DNA from: Clostridia bacterium | GTDB taxonomy: Bacteria > Bacillota > Clostridia > Oscillospirales > Acutalibacteraceae | DNA length: 64,000 nt | Assembly: GCA_017395425.1 (NCBI GenBank) | Contig: JAFPUM010000054.1 | Span: 51,706-115,705 of the forward strand | Direction: 5' to 3' | Shown here: positions 8,400-16,338 of the stretch, in pieces | Layout: each line of letters begins with the position of its first letter | Numbering within the stretch: position 1 is the first letter of the stretch | Program-made: the position numbers and the translations under genes | The notes under the pieces: model-generated | Databases searched by the model: none | The model's input: only the letters and a program-made list of their open reading frames with translations | What the model was told of the DNA's origin: nothing

Positions 8400-9428
8400 T
8401 CAGGATTCTGCCGAAGCAAAATACATAATATCACTCATAGCGCGTTCAACGCCTTTATAGGCAATTTTATTGTAGACTTTTCCGTTAAACAGCAAAGTGC
8501 CGGTCTGTCCGCCATCGAGATTATATGCCGTAACGCAGCCCTTGCTTTCCATCAGTTCCGCCATCTGCCGACAGGTGAGCCCCGGACGGTACAGCGTGCA
8601 GAAAAGATAGTGCCTCTCCCCCAGCTGACCAATTGCGGCACGCGCCACGGTCTGATACAATTCCCCCAACACCTGACCACTCCAATGATCGGACGAAACG
8701 GCATGACCGTTTTCTACCAGTGCCGGACCGAAGGTAAAGGAAAGCATGATATCGTCAGCGCCTTGTTCCCGGATCCGGCTGCGAAGCGCATCATCACGCC
8801 AGATATGGAAATTCCCATCATAATCCACCGTCAGCACATCCAGCACACTGCTGCCGCGCCGGTCGCAGATCACGGTGCCATATTGTATCACAATGCCGAA
8901 ATTGCGGAATTTATGAAAATCGCCCGACATTCCCACCACGCCGTGAGAAGCCAGAAACATATTGGACGGATACTGATATCCCCTTGCGTTATAATCTCCG
9001 TGCGCCCACTGTCGGCGAAACTGGGATGGATGCTGAATCATCACATCCGCGTAATAGGCGGTACTGTCCACACCGCTGTTGCTGTTGTGATACGGTTCGC
9101 TCCAGCATTTGACCACGATGGTACTGTCCTTGTAACAGCTCATACCGTTTTCTTCATAAAAATGACGGGGATCCGGCTCTTTCTCCGGCACACTGAAATC
9201 ATAGGGCAGCACCCTGGCACTCTGAATACCGATAACCTCCGACAGCAGTTCTCCGGCTCGGTTGTTCAGATAGGTTGATGCGGCATCTCCTGAAAGCTGC
9301 ACGCTTTCCACTTTCGCGGCGGGAGAAACCGCAAAATAAGCCAATCCTCCTATCATGGCTGCACATAGTAGAAAACAAAGCAGCACTGTGAAAAAGCTTC
9401 GTTTCTTTTTCCTTTGACCGTTACGCAT
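8400..9428 (-). CDS. Phosphodiester glycosidase (NAGPA-domain) family, membrane-anchored
   Basis: 342 residues from MRNGQRKKKRS, nine bases after GGAG and overlapping the end of the upstream lipoprotein gene by 8 bp. One N-terminal membrane segment (about residues 13-33) places the domain outside the cell. The C-terminal half carries the family hallmark AYNLDGGQTGTLLFNGKVYN; earlier blocks are VVGMSGDFHKFRNFGIVI and MLSFTFGPALVENG. NAGPA-domain proteins cleave sugar-phosphodiesters; bacterial members are tied to exopolysaccharide or wall-phosphate turnover. The substrate here is unknown. It is the middle gene of a three-gene leftward set. Confidence 0.8.
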   Translation of the reverse strand: MRNGQRKKKRSFFTVLLCFLLCAAMIGGLAYFAVSPAAKVESVQLSGDAASTYLNNRAGELLSEVIGIQSARVLPYDFSVPEKEPDPRHFYEENGMSCYKDSTIVVKCWSEPYHNSNSGVDSTAYYADVMIQHPSQFRRQWAHGDYNARGYQYPSNMFLASHGVVGMSGDFHKFRNFGIVIQYGTVICDRRGSSVLDVLTVDYDGNFHIWRDDALRSRIREQGADDIMLSFTFGPALVENGHAVSSDHWSGQVLGELYQTVARAAIGQLGERHYLFCTLYRPGLTCRQMAELMESKGCVTAYNLDGGQTGTLLFNGKVYNKIAYKGVERAMSDIMYFASAES

Positions 9429-10044
9429 TGCTGTCATCTCCAAAAATAGCCCGGATCAGCTCCGTTTCCTGTCGGATTTTCCATTGGTTATCTTCCCACT
9501 CAAAATGAACTGTCACATCATGTTCTATGATCCCCACCGAGTCGCCATAGGCACCTATCGCAATACAGATAATATTACCAACATCCTGCTTGTCTTTTTG
9601 TTTGTCAAGGCTTTTCAGACCATGCGTGGTTAAATACTCGTATTCCAACGGCATATAATTGTTCTTAATTGCCTGAACCAATCCGTTCCAATTGAGTGCG
9701 GTGACACGAACCGTGCGGATTGCTGTCAATTGATCTATCTGACACTCGCCGATAAAAGTATAATCCAAATGCTCCATACATTTGTTGGCCAGTGGAAGAA
9801 CGATGCTGTACTCCGTATTGTCCTTAATGATAAAACTCTCGTTATCAGCCAGATAACGACCGCATGTTTCATACTGACCGGATTTCAGTGCCTCAAAAAA
9901 ATGATTCAGCACCATATCGGGCGTTTCGCTGTCGGTCAGAATCAAAGGCTGAAACAAATCGTCACATCCGCTTACCAGCAGCACCGACAATGCAATCAGC
10001 CATGCAGCTGCACAGCGAACCGCTGTTTTTTTGATATGTCTCAT
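9421..10044 (-). CDS. Putative lipoprotein
   Basis: 207 residues from the ATG at 10044, six bases after GGAGGAG. The N-terminus ends its hydrophobic stretch with LLVSGCDD, a clear lipobox. The mature region (SETPDMVLNHFFEALKSGQYETC...) resembles the small helical/cystatin-like extracytoplasmic modules common in Firmicutes, ending with an FEWEDNQWKI strand pair. No specific family is claimed. Translationally coupled to the glycosidase gene, so the two probably act together at the membrane surface. Confidence 0.75.
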   Translation of the reverse strand: MRHIKKTAVRCAAAWLIALSVLLVSGCDDLFQPLILTDSETPDMVLNHFFEALKSGQYETCGRYLADNESFIIKDNTEYSIVLPLANKCMEHLDYTFIGECQIDQLTAIRTVRVTALNWNGLVQAIKNNYMPLEYEYLTTHGLKSLDKQKDKQDVGNIICIAIGAYGDSVGIIEHDVTVHFEWEDNQWKIRQETELIRAIFGDDSNA

Positions 10045-10088
10045 CACTGTCTCCTCCCCATTGAGATTGCAAAAAATGATATACTATC

Positions 10089-10117
10089 ATATTACCATAT
10101 TCTTGTACCTATTGCAA
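10089..10117 (-). promoter_or_regulatory. Promoter of the lipoprotein-glycosidase-Lgt-like operon
   Basis: Read leftward: TTGCAA (10117-10112), 17-bp spacer, TAATAT (10094-10089), 44 bp before the start at 10044. Confidence 0.65.
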
Positions 10118-10168
10118 CCCAAAGATCAGAAAAACAACCTTCCGTTTCTATCGCGCCGGGCTAATGCA

Positions 10169-10477
10169 CTAATGCAGCAAAATCCACGCCAGCGTCAGCA
10201 GAAGCGCCAGAATCAGCAGAATGGGACCAAACACCAGCAGTGCGGAAAAGATCAGCGCAAATACATCTCCCTTTTCCAGCCCCAAATCCTCATTCTGCCG
10301 CCGATACGCTTCGGCCTTCGCCATGGCCTCGCGAATATCTTCCGCATTTTGTGTATCTTCGGATAATTGTTCTTTGTCCGATGGCTCAGCCTGTTCCATC
10401 GTTTGCAGGAATCGTCGATTGCGTTCCTGCATAACCTCCATATCTCGCTTGACTTTTTTATCAAACAACATAAACAA
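10169..10477 (-). CDS. Small hypothetical protein with C-terminal membrane helix
   Basis: 102 residues. The start is a TTG at 10477 with GGGAG seven bases upstream; an in-frame ATG at 10471 is the alternative. Residues 1-75 are highly charged and helical (KKVKRDMEVMQERNRRF, EDIREAMAKAEAYRRQ); residues 76-101 form one hydrophobic helix (FSALLVFGPILLILALLL). A tail-anchored topology with a cytoplasmic coiled region is likely. I do not recognise a family. It stands between the Opp operon terminator and the lipoprotein promoter. Confidence 0.6.
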   Translation of the reverse strand: MFMLFDKKVKRDMEVMQERNRRFLQTMEQAEPSDKEQLSEDTQNAEDIREAMAKAEAYRRQNEDLGLEKGDVFALIFSALLVFGPILLILALLLTLAWILLH

Positions 10478-10510
10478 ACATCATCTCCCAGATAAATGTG
10501 AGTCATGGAA

Positions 10511-10558
10511 AAATTCAAAAAGCGCGGCAAGTACCGATAAGGGTGTACCACCGCGCTT
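10511..10558 (-). terminator. Terminator of the opp operon
   Basis: Leftward, AAGCGCGG (10558-10551) pairs with CCGCGCTT (10527-10520) around an imperfectly paired loop, followed by TTTTGAATTTTT. It is 43 bp past the oppF stop. Confidence 0.75.
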
Positions 10559-10601
10559 CTTTTGACACGCTATCAGAAAAACAAGGAAAAATTATGAGTG
10601 A

Positions 10602-12167
10602 TTATTCCGTATCCTTCTCCTGATTGACGGGAGGCAAATCGGAAATATCGCCCAGAATATGGTGACATGCCACAAAGTGATTGGGTCTGACTTCCCGGAA
10701 TTCCGGAGTGATGTTTTTGCAGACGTCCGTGCAATATTTGCAGCGGGTGTGGAATTTGCAGCCCTTGGGAGGATTGACCGGACTGGGAATATCGCCTTCG
10801 AGAATCACCAGCTCACGGTCATCATCTACATTGGTCGTGGGAATGGCTGAGAGCAGCGCCTCGGTGTAAGGATGAAGCGGGTGGTCAAACAACTCCTGCG
10901 AATCACTCAGTTCCACCATATTGCCCAGATACATAACACCAATACGGTCGGAAATATACTTGACAACTGACAAATCATGCGTAATAAAGAGATAGGTGAG
11001 ATTATTCTGTTCCTTCAGATCCTGAAGCAGGTTAATAATCTGCGACTGAATGGAAACATCCAACGCGGAAACCGCTTCGTCACAAATCACAAATTTCGGA
11101 TTGGTGGAAAGCGCACGGGCGATGCCGATGCGCTGGCGCTGTCCGCCCGAAAACTGATGCGGAAAACGGTGGATAAAATAGGGCGCCAGTCCGCACTTGG
11201 TCATGATTTCCAGAATGCGATCCTGCATACGGGGACTGTTTTTGCTGTAATACTTATGGGCGACCATGCCCTCGCCAATGATCTGTCCCACCGTCATTCT
11301 GGGATTGAGCGACGAATAGGGATCCTGGAAAATCAACTGCAATTCGCTCCGGAAACTGCGCATTTCCTCGGTAGTCAGACGGGACAGATCAATGCCGTCA
11401 TCGCGGTAGACCTCGTACTTCTGAAATTCAGGGTCATCGGCGTAAGGTTCGCGCATTTTATCGATTTCGCCTAATGCCTCGTCCAGTTTGCCACGCGTTT
11501 CACCCAGTTTGGTATCAATTTCTTCGAAGTCCTTCTTCAGGGAAGCAACCTTGCTGTCGCCCTTCCCTTTATTCTGCAATACATACTCCGCGTCTGCCAG
11601 CTTGCTTTCCAGCACACGGCGGCGGTCGTTCAGCTTGCGGATTTCCGCGGAATGGGAACGTGCCTTCATAAACGCTTCCTGAATCGGCGCGCAATCGTCT
11701 ACGGTCATAAAGCCGCCGAAGATACTGGCAATATTGAAGAGCGCCGCATCGGCATCCCTCTTGGCTTGACGGAGTGCCTCGCTTTTGGCGTTCTGATCAC
11801 TTTCGCCCGCTTTGTCAAAAGCCGCCTGCGCCTCTTTTTCTTTCTGCTGAAGTCTGACCAACTCTTTTTTCAGTGAGGGAAGGTTTTTAATCGTATCGTG
11901 AACGTACTGCGGCGCAAATTCATCCAGCGACTGTCCGTAATACATGGTGCGTCCGTCGGTCTGCGGATAGAGCTGGAGCAGCGTGCGTCCGAACGTGGAC
12001 TTACCGCAGCCCGATTCGCCGACCAGACCGAAGGTCTCGCCTTCATAAATATTTACGTCGATACCGTCGTTCGCTTTGACATACAGCCCCTTGGTACTGA
12101 GCGGAAAGTACTGCTTCAGATTGGTGATTTTAAGGAGAATTTTCTTTTCGCCGTTATTTTGTGCCAT
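10602..12167 (-). CDS. oppF: Oligopeptide ABC transporter ATPase OppF with large helical insertion
   Basis: 521 residues against about 320-330 for usual OppF. Walker A GESGCGKST is at 50-58, the Q-loop at Gln281 (IFQDPYSS), the signature FSGGQRQR at 339-346, Walker B FVICDEAVSALD at 359-370 and the H-loop at His397. The C-terminal cysteine-rich OppD/F extension GCKFHTRCKYCTDVC is at 469-483. Between Walker A and the Q-loop about 170 extra residues form charged heptad-like helices (see 11403-11915). All catalytic motifs are intact, so it should be an active ATPase that powers peptide import. The start overlaps oppD by 14 bp. Last gene of the opp operon. Confidence 0.92.
   Translation of the reverse strand: MAQNNGEKKILLKITNLKQYFPLSTKGLYVKANDGIDVNIYEGETFGLVGESGCGKSTFGRTLLQLYPQTDGRTMYYGQSLDEFAPQYVHDTIKNLPSLKKELVRLQQKEKEAQAAFDKAGESDQNAKSEALRQAKRDADAALFNIASIFGGFMTVDDCAPIQEAFMKARSHSAEIRKLNDRRRVLESKLADAEYVLQNKGKGDSKVASLKKDFEEIDTKLGETRGKLDEALGEIDKMREPYADDPEFQKYEVYRDDGIDLSRLTTEEMRSFRSELQLIFQDPYSSLNPRMTVGQIIGEGMVAHKYYSKNSPRMQDRILEIMTKCGLAPYFIHRFPHQFSGGQRQRIGIARALSTNPKFVICDEAVSALDVSIQSQIINLLQDLKEQNNLTYLFITHDLSVVKYISDRIGVMYLGNMVELSDSQELFDHPLHPYTEALLSAIPTTNVDDDRELVILEGDIPSPVNPPKGCKFHTRCKYCTDVCKNITPEFREVRPNHFVACHHILGDISDLPPVNQEKDTE
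11403..11915 (-). other. Predicted coiled-coil insertion in OppF
   Basis: Encodes about residues 85-255. It is rich in Lys, Glu, Ala and Gln, with stretches such as KKELVRLQQKEKEAQAAF, AEIRKLNDRRRVLESKL and LKKDFEEIDTKLGETRG that look like antiparallel coiled coil. A short uncharged patch (FNIASIFGGFMTV) lies mid-way. It enters the ABC core where the RecA-like subdomain meets the Q-loop and leaves the catalytic motifs untouched. Confidence 0.8.
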
Positions 12168-13173
12168 TTTGTCTTTCCTCCTTATTGGGATAGAAGCAGC
12201 GTACCTGCTGCTTATCGCTGATCTTGGTCAGCTCCGGCTCGCACTCGCGGCATTTGTCGGTCGCGTATTTGCAGCGGGGCGCAAACTTGCAGCCTTTGGG
12301 CAGGTCGAGCGGATGCGGCACCGCGCCGGGAATCGCCTGCAAACGCTCGTTGGCGGGCGTGTCAAGGCGTGGAATGGAAACCAGCAGTCCCTCGGTATAG
12401 GGATGAGAACAGGGCGTTTTCGGGTCAAACAGCACCTTCGCGGGCACACTCTCCACCACCTGTCCGCAATACATGACCGCCACAAAATCAGCCATCTGAT
12501 TGATAACGCCGAGGTCGTGGGTAATAAACAGAATACTGGTGCCGCGTTCGGCTTGCAGTTCGTTCATCAAACGGAGAATCTGCGCCTGAATGGTCACGTC
12601 CAGTGCCGTGGTAGGTTCGTCGGCAATGAGCAGCTTGGGCTTGCAGGCAAGCGCCATGGCAATCATCACGCGCTGACGCATACCGCCGGAGAGTTGGTGC
12701 GGATACTGTTTGGCGACAATCTCCGGATTGGGAATCTTCACTGAACGGAGAATTTCCACCGCCTGTTTGGCGGCTTCCTTCTTATCCATGCCCTGATGAA
12801 TCATGAACACTTCCGAAATCTGCTTTTCAATCGTAAAGACCGGATTTAAACTGGTCATCGGCTCCTGGAAAATCACGGAGATATCGTTGCCTCTGACCTC
12901 ATACATTTCGTTTTTGGAAATTTTTGTCAGGTCTCTGCCGTCAAACAGAATCTCACCGCTGTCAATGTAGCCGTTCTCGTCGAGCAATCGCAGAATGCTC
13001 ATGGCGGACACGCTCTTACCCGAACCCGATTCGCCCACGATACCCAACGTTTCACCCTCGCGCACGGCATAGGAGGTGTCATTGACCGCCTTGATCACGC
13101 CGCGGCGGGAGGTAAAAAAGGTGTGCAGATGCTTGACTTCCAGCAGGAACTTTTTTTCTTTGTTTTCTTCCAT
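12154..13173 (-). CDS. oppD: Oligopeptide ABC transporter ATPase OppD
   Basis: 339 residues, the usual length. Walker A GESGSGKS at 47-54, Q-loop IFQEPMTSLNP near 101-111, signature LSGGMRQR, Walker B LLIADEPTTALD, H-loop ITHD, and a cysteine-bearing C-terminal segment GCKFAPRCKYATDKC. It pairs with OppF to hydrolyse ATP for import. Unlike its partner it has no insertion. A weak ribosome site (GGTAAG) precedes the ATG. It overlaps oppF and follows oppC by 63 bp. Confidence 0.95.
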   Translation of the reverse strand: MEENKEKKFLLEVKHLHTFFTSRRGVIKAVNDTSYAVREGETLGIVGESGSGKSVSAMSILRLLDENGYIDSGEILFDGRDLTKISKNEMYEVRGNDISVIFQEPMTSLNPVFTIEKQISEVFMIHQGMDKKEAAKQAVEILRSVKIPNPEIVAKQYPHQLSGGMRQRVMIAMALACKPKLLIADEPTTALDVTIQAQILRLMNELQAERGTSILFITHDLGVINQMADFVAVMYCGQVVESVPAKVLFDPKTPCSHPYTEGLLVSIPRLDTPANERLQAIPGAVPHPLDLPKGCKFAPRCKYATDKCRECEPELTKISDKQQVRCFYPNKEERQNGTK

Positions 13174-13236
13174 CTTATCTTACCGTTGCTTTTTGAAAGA
13201 TCGAAATCCTTCAAAAAAGCCTCCTTTCTCTAAAAT

Positions 13237-15114
13237 CTATCTGCCGTTGGCTTTGGGATCAAGGGCGTCACGGAGACCGTCGCCGATCAGGTTGATACAA
13301 ATGCAGGCTACGCCGAAAATCGCGCCGACAAACAGCCAGTTCCACCAGTAGTTCTGAATGATAATGCTGTTATTGGCGCCGGTCAGCATATTGCCCCATG
13401 TAGGCGTGGGCAGCGGCACACCGAAGCCGAGGTAAGAAAGAGTGGATTCGGTCAGCATGGAAGTACCGAAAGCAAGCGTGATGGATACCAGACAAACCGA
13501 CATGACATTGGGTATGATATGGGAGAAGATGATCTTTCCTTCCTTGACGCCCAACGCTTTGGCAGCCACAACATATTCCATCTCGCGCTGCGCAAACATC
13601 TGGGCGCGCACCAGACGGCACAGTCCCGGCCATGATAGAATACCCAATATCACCATGATGATATACATTCGCTGTTCCACCGTCACCTTGGTACCCATAA
13701 CCGCGGAAAGAATCATGGCAAAGGGGATAAACGGCATGGAGGAAACCACTTCGGCGATACGCATGATGACCATATCCACCACGCCGCCGAAGTAACCGGC
13801 GATACCGCCGAGGATGATGCCGATGATCATCTCAATCACAACCGACAATGCGCCGATGGTCATGGTCATCTTGCCGCCGTTGACCAGACGGGCATAGACG
13901 TCACGTCCCAGACCGTCGGTGCCAAGCAGGAAACCTTTCAGACCCCATGTGTGAATCTTGCCGTCGGTATCGACCGCGTAATTCTGGAAGGAACCGGTGT
14001 ACATTTTTTCGAGTTTGACGTCGATGATATTCTGCGGAACATCGAGCTGCTTATAGCGGTTACTGCCCCAGCAAACCACATTGCCGTCTTCGAGACGCGC
14101 CGCGTAATGGTAACGGCCGCCCTCAATTTCCACTACTTTGGAGGAAAATTCCGGCACTTTGTTTTCACCCTTGGTGGAGGCACCCCATACCACCACACTG
14201 CCGTCATCCTTGAGCGCTGCAATGGTGTTGCTGCTGCCGGCAATAGCGGTAACGTGGAACGTCGCTTCAAAGGGAATCTTGGTTGCGGCGGTAGAAGCAT
14301 TATTATTGCCGCAAACCACGCTGCCGTTGTCGGTCAAAAGGACATAGGCGGTATTGGTCAGTGCCGCATCCACCACATGACCGTCCAGTTCGGAAGCTTT
14401 ATAAGAAAGATCGGCAAAGTTTTCGTTGCCCCAGAGAATCGCGCGATTGTCATCGGTGACCACCAGTGAGAACTGGTCGGAAGCATAAATCTCGCGGATA
14501 CCGAATTCATGGGTGCGATTGTTGGTCATGAGTTCGGACGGAAGGGTAGTCTGACGCAGACGGTTATTGCCCCACGCGTAGAGCGTTCCCTTGTTATCCA
14601 GCGCGAGAACATGGTCGCTGCCCGCCGCCACTTTGACAATTTTGGCTTTGCGGACGTTATCCGGCACATCCGCCAGATCAATTACCTTTGTCACCTTGCT
14701 TTTGCCCCAGACATAGAGATTGCCTTCTTTATCGGCGCCCACGGAATAATTCCGTCCAACCGCAATATCCGCAACGCCGTTTTTCTGGAGTTCGTTGGGA
14801 ACATCCATCATATCGTAGCCGGGCGCGACAAACACCAGCGTACTGTCCTGTTCGCCCAGATCCAGCTTGACAAAGTGCGGAGCAATAAAGACGAAGAGTG
14901 CAATGACGATAAACACGCACAGTGCCACGACCGACATGGGATTGGAAAAGAAGTTGCGGATCACCATGCGCATCGGACTTTGCATCTGTTCCTCGGCATA
15001 AATATCCAGTTCCTTGTTGGGGAAAAGCAGACGCTTGATCCAGCGGAACAGGAAAAATTCCTTGATCTGCTTGGCGGAGCCATTGTTGGTGGTTTTGTTC
15101 TGATTTTCGCTCAT
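13237..15114 (-). CDS. oppC: Oligopeptide ABC transporter permease OppC with extracellular RCC1-like propeller
   Basis: 625 residues; ordinary OppC is about 300. Residues 1-60 are cytoplasmic, 61-79 the first membrane helix, about 112-393 an inserted RCC1-like domain, and 394-625 the usual permease core (GTDGLGRDVYARL at 398-410, five further helices, the EAA-loop AAKALGVKEGKIIFSHIIPN at about 517-536, and a terminal GDGLRDALDP). The insertion enters the loop between helix 1 and the GTD-LGRD block, which faces outward in OppC. Everything needed for transport is present. The start has GGAGG nearby and lies 18 bp after oppB. The domain may contact OppA, the wall or substrate (inference). Confidence 0.93.
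   Translation of the reverse strand: MSENQNKTTNNGSAKQIKEFFLFRWIKRLLFPNKELDIYAEEQMQSPMRMVIRNFFSNPMSVVALCVFIVIALFVFIAPHFVKLDLGEQDSTLVFVAPGYDMMDVPNELQKNGVADIAVGRNYSVGADKEGNLYVWGKSKVTKVIDLADVPDNVRKAKIVKVAAGSDHVLALDNKGTLYAWGNNRLRQTTLPSELMTNNRTHEFGIREIYASDQFSLVVTDDNRAILWGNENFADLSYKASELDGHVVDAALTNTAYVLLTDNGSVVCGNNNASTAATKIPFEATFHVTAIAGSSNTIAALKDDGSVVVWGASTKGENKVPEFSSKVVEIEGGRYHYAARLEDGNVVCWGSNRYKQLDVPQNIIDVKLEKMYTGSFQNYAVDTDGKIHTWGLKGFLLGTDGLGRDVYARLVNGGKMTMTIGALSVVIEMIIGIILGGIAGYFGGVVDMVIMRIAEVVSSMPFIPFAMILSAVMGTKVTVEQRMYIIMVILGILSWPGLCRLVRAQMFAQREMEYVVAAKALGVKEGKIIFSHIIPNVMSVCLVSITLAFGTSMLTESTLSYLGFGVPLPTPTWGNMLTGANNSIIIQNYWWNWLFVGAIFGVACICINLIGDGLRDALDPKANGR
13936..14781 (-). other. Seven-repeat RCC1-like beta-propeller insertion in OppC
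   Basis: Encodes about residues 112-393. Seven blades can be counted by their repeated G(N/S)xxVWG ends: VWG at 135-137, AWG at 180-182, LWG at 227-229, VCG at 267-269, VWG at 309-311, CWG at 348-350 and TWG at 389-391. Each is preceded by a pattern like AxGxxHxLALxxxG. Seven blades is the canonical RCC1 number, so the insertion could close a complete propeller within the permease loop. Confidence 0.88.
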
Positions 15115-15131
15115 GTTCGATGCCTCCTTTC

Positions 15132-16151
15132 TTACTTGTCAATGCGCACGCGCGGGTCAACCAGCGTATAGCTGAGATCGGTCAGCAGCACGCCGATCAG
15201 GCTCACGAGGGTATAGAACATCTGCATGGCGAGCACCAGTTCATAGTCGGTGGTGTTGAGCGCCGACCAATAGAGACGTCCCGTGCCATTCAGGGCGAAT
15301 GTCGTCTCGATAACCAGCGAGCCGCCGGTGAAGACACTGATCATCCAGCCCATGATGGAGGTGGAAACCGGCAGCAGCGCATTGCGCCATGCGTGGCTGT
15401 AAATGACAACCTTTTCCTTCAAGCCTTTGGCGCGGGCGGTACGGATGTAATCCTGCGATAGGGTATCCATCATCGCGGCGCGCACGGTTCTGGTCATGCC
15501 CGCCAGACCCGTGAACACCAGCACGATGATCGGCAGCATCATGTAATACATGCGGTCGCCGAATTCCGCAATGCCGGTATAGGTGGAGCCGGGCGTTTTG
15601 GCACCGCCGGTGGGTAAAATCTTGAGCCACACGGCAAAAATGAAAATAAACAGAATACCGACAAGGTACGTCGGCAGGCTGTAACCTACCACAGTACCCG
15701 CCTGAATCACATTGTCCGACGTCTTGCGGGCATGTACCGCGCAGTAAATGCCCAGCGGAATGGTGATGGCAAGGGTGATGATTGTGGAAACAAGGTTGAG
15801 AATAATGGTGTTGAGCATAGGCGTACCCATGATGTCTACCACATCACGCTTATAGCTGATGGAATAGCCGAAGTTGCCTTGCAGCATACCCTCAAATTTG
15901 CCGCTGACATCGGGCATGAAGCCCATCCAGCGGGCGTATCTTTGCAGCAGCGGCGCGTTGAGACCCATCGACTCACGCAGTGCCTGATACTGCCGCTGCC
16001 ACTCGTCGGGCTTGAGCGATTTGCGCAGAGGCTCCATCTGCACCATCGCCGGGTCGCTCGGAATCAGATTGTAGATGGCATACATCATCAGAGAGACGAC
16101 GAAGAAAACAATAATCAGATATACGATTCGCTTGAGAATGTATTTTTTCAT
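15132..16151 (-). CDS. oppB: Oligopeptide ABC transporter permease OppB
   Basis: 339 residues from the ATG of MKKYILKRIVYLI, 12 bases after GGAGG; a TTG at 16163 abuts that site and is less likely. First membrane helix at about 10-30, then the periplasmic-type loop, five further helices and the EAA-loop RTARAKGLKEKVVIYSHAWRN. The C-terminus DLSYTLVDPRVRID is typical of OppB/DppB. Forms the channel with OppC. Followed by oppC after 17 bp and preceded by a 187-bp spacer holding a heptamer array and a hairpin, which may lower its expression relative to oppA. Confidence 0.95.
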   Translation of the reverse strand: MKKYILKRIVYLIIVFFVVSLMMYAIYNLIPSDPAMVQMEPLRKSLKPDEWQRQYQALRESMGLNAPLLQRYARWMGFMPDVSGKFEGMLQGNFGYSISYKRDVVDIMGTPMLNTIILNLVSTIITLAITIPLGIYCAVHARKTSDNVIQAGTVVGYSLPTYLVGILFIFIFAVWLKILPTGGAKTPGSTYTGIAEFGDRMYYMMLPIIVLVFTGLAGMTRTVRAAMMDTLSQDYIRTARAKGLKEKVVIYSHAWRNALLPVSTSIMGWMISVFTGGSLVIETTFALNGTGRLYWSALNTTDYELVLAMQMFYTLVSLIGVLLTDLSYTLVDPRVRIDK

Positions 16152-16185
16152 ATATCCAATCAACCTCCATTTCTTTTGAGAATTG

Positions 16186-16248
16186 TTAGTGATTAGTGGT
16201 CAGTGGTCAGAGGCTAACCGCTAACCATTAGCCACTAATCACTAATCA
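16186..16248. repeat. Array of nine 7-nt units, palindromic as a whole
   Basis: Nine contiguous heptamers: TTAGTGA, TTAGTGG, TCAGTGG, TCAGAGG, CTAACCG, CTAACCA, TTAGCCA, CTAATCA, CTAATCA. The second half is the reverse complement of the first in type, so TTAGTGATTAGTGG (16186-16199) pairs perfectly with CCACTAATCACTAA (16232-16245). Located between oppA and oppB. A second heptamer array is at 21110-21144. Confidence 0.85.
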
Positions 16249-16259
16249 TAACGCACACA

Positions 16260-16295
16260 AAGGGTCTCCCGCCTATTGTAAGGAAGGAGACCCTT
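16260..16295 (-). terminator. Hairpin in the oppA-oppB spacer (possible partial terminator)
   Basis: AAGGGTCTCC (16260-16269) pairs with GGAGACCCTT (16286-16295). It lacks a proper T-tract leftward. A smaller hairpin AGGCTT/AAGCCT lies at 16308-16326. Such structures after a binding-protein gene commonly protect its mRNA 3' end or attenuate the downstream permease genes; which applies is not decided by sequence. Confidence 0.55.
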
Positions 16296-16338
16296 CGCCG
16301 ATCAATTAGGCTTTTTTAGGAAGCCTGAAAATCAGAAA

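Noticed and set aside
13936-14781. Assembly chimera or frameshift explaining the extra domain in OppC
   Set aside because: The frame is continuous and both flanks join smoothly to OppC sequence with the correct membrane helix before and GTDGLGRDV after it, so a true domain insertion is simpler.
16186-16248. CRISPR-like array
   Set aside because: Units are 7 nt with no unique spacers and no cas genes nearby; it is a short tandem repeat.
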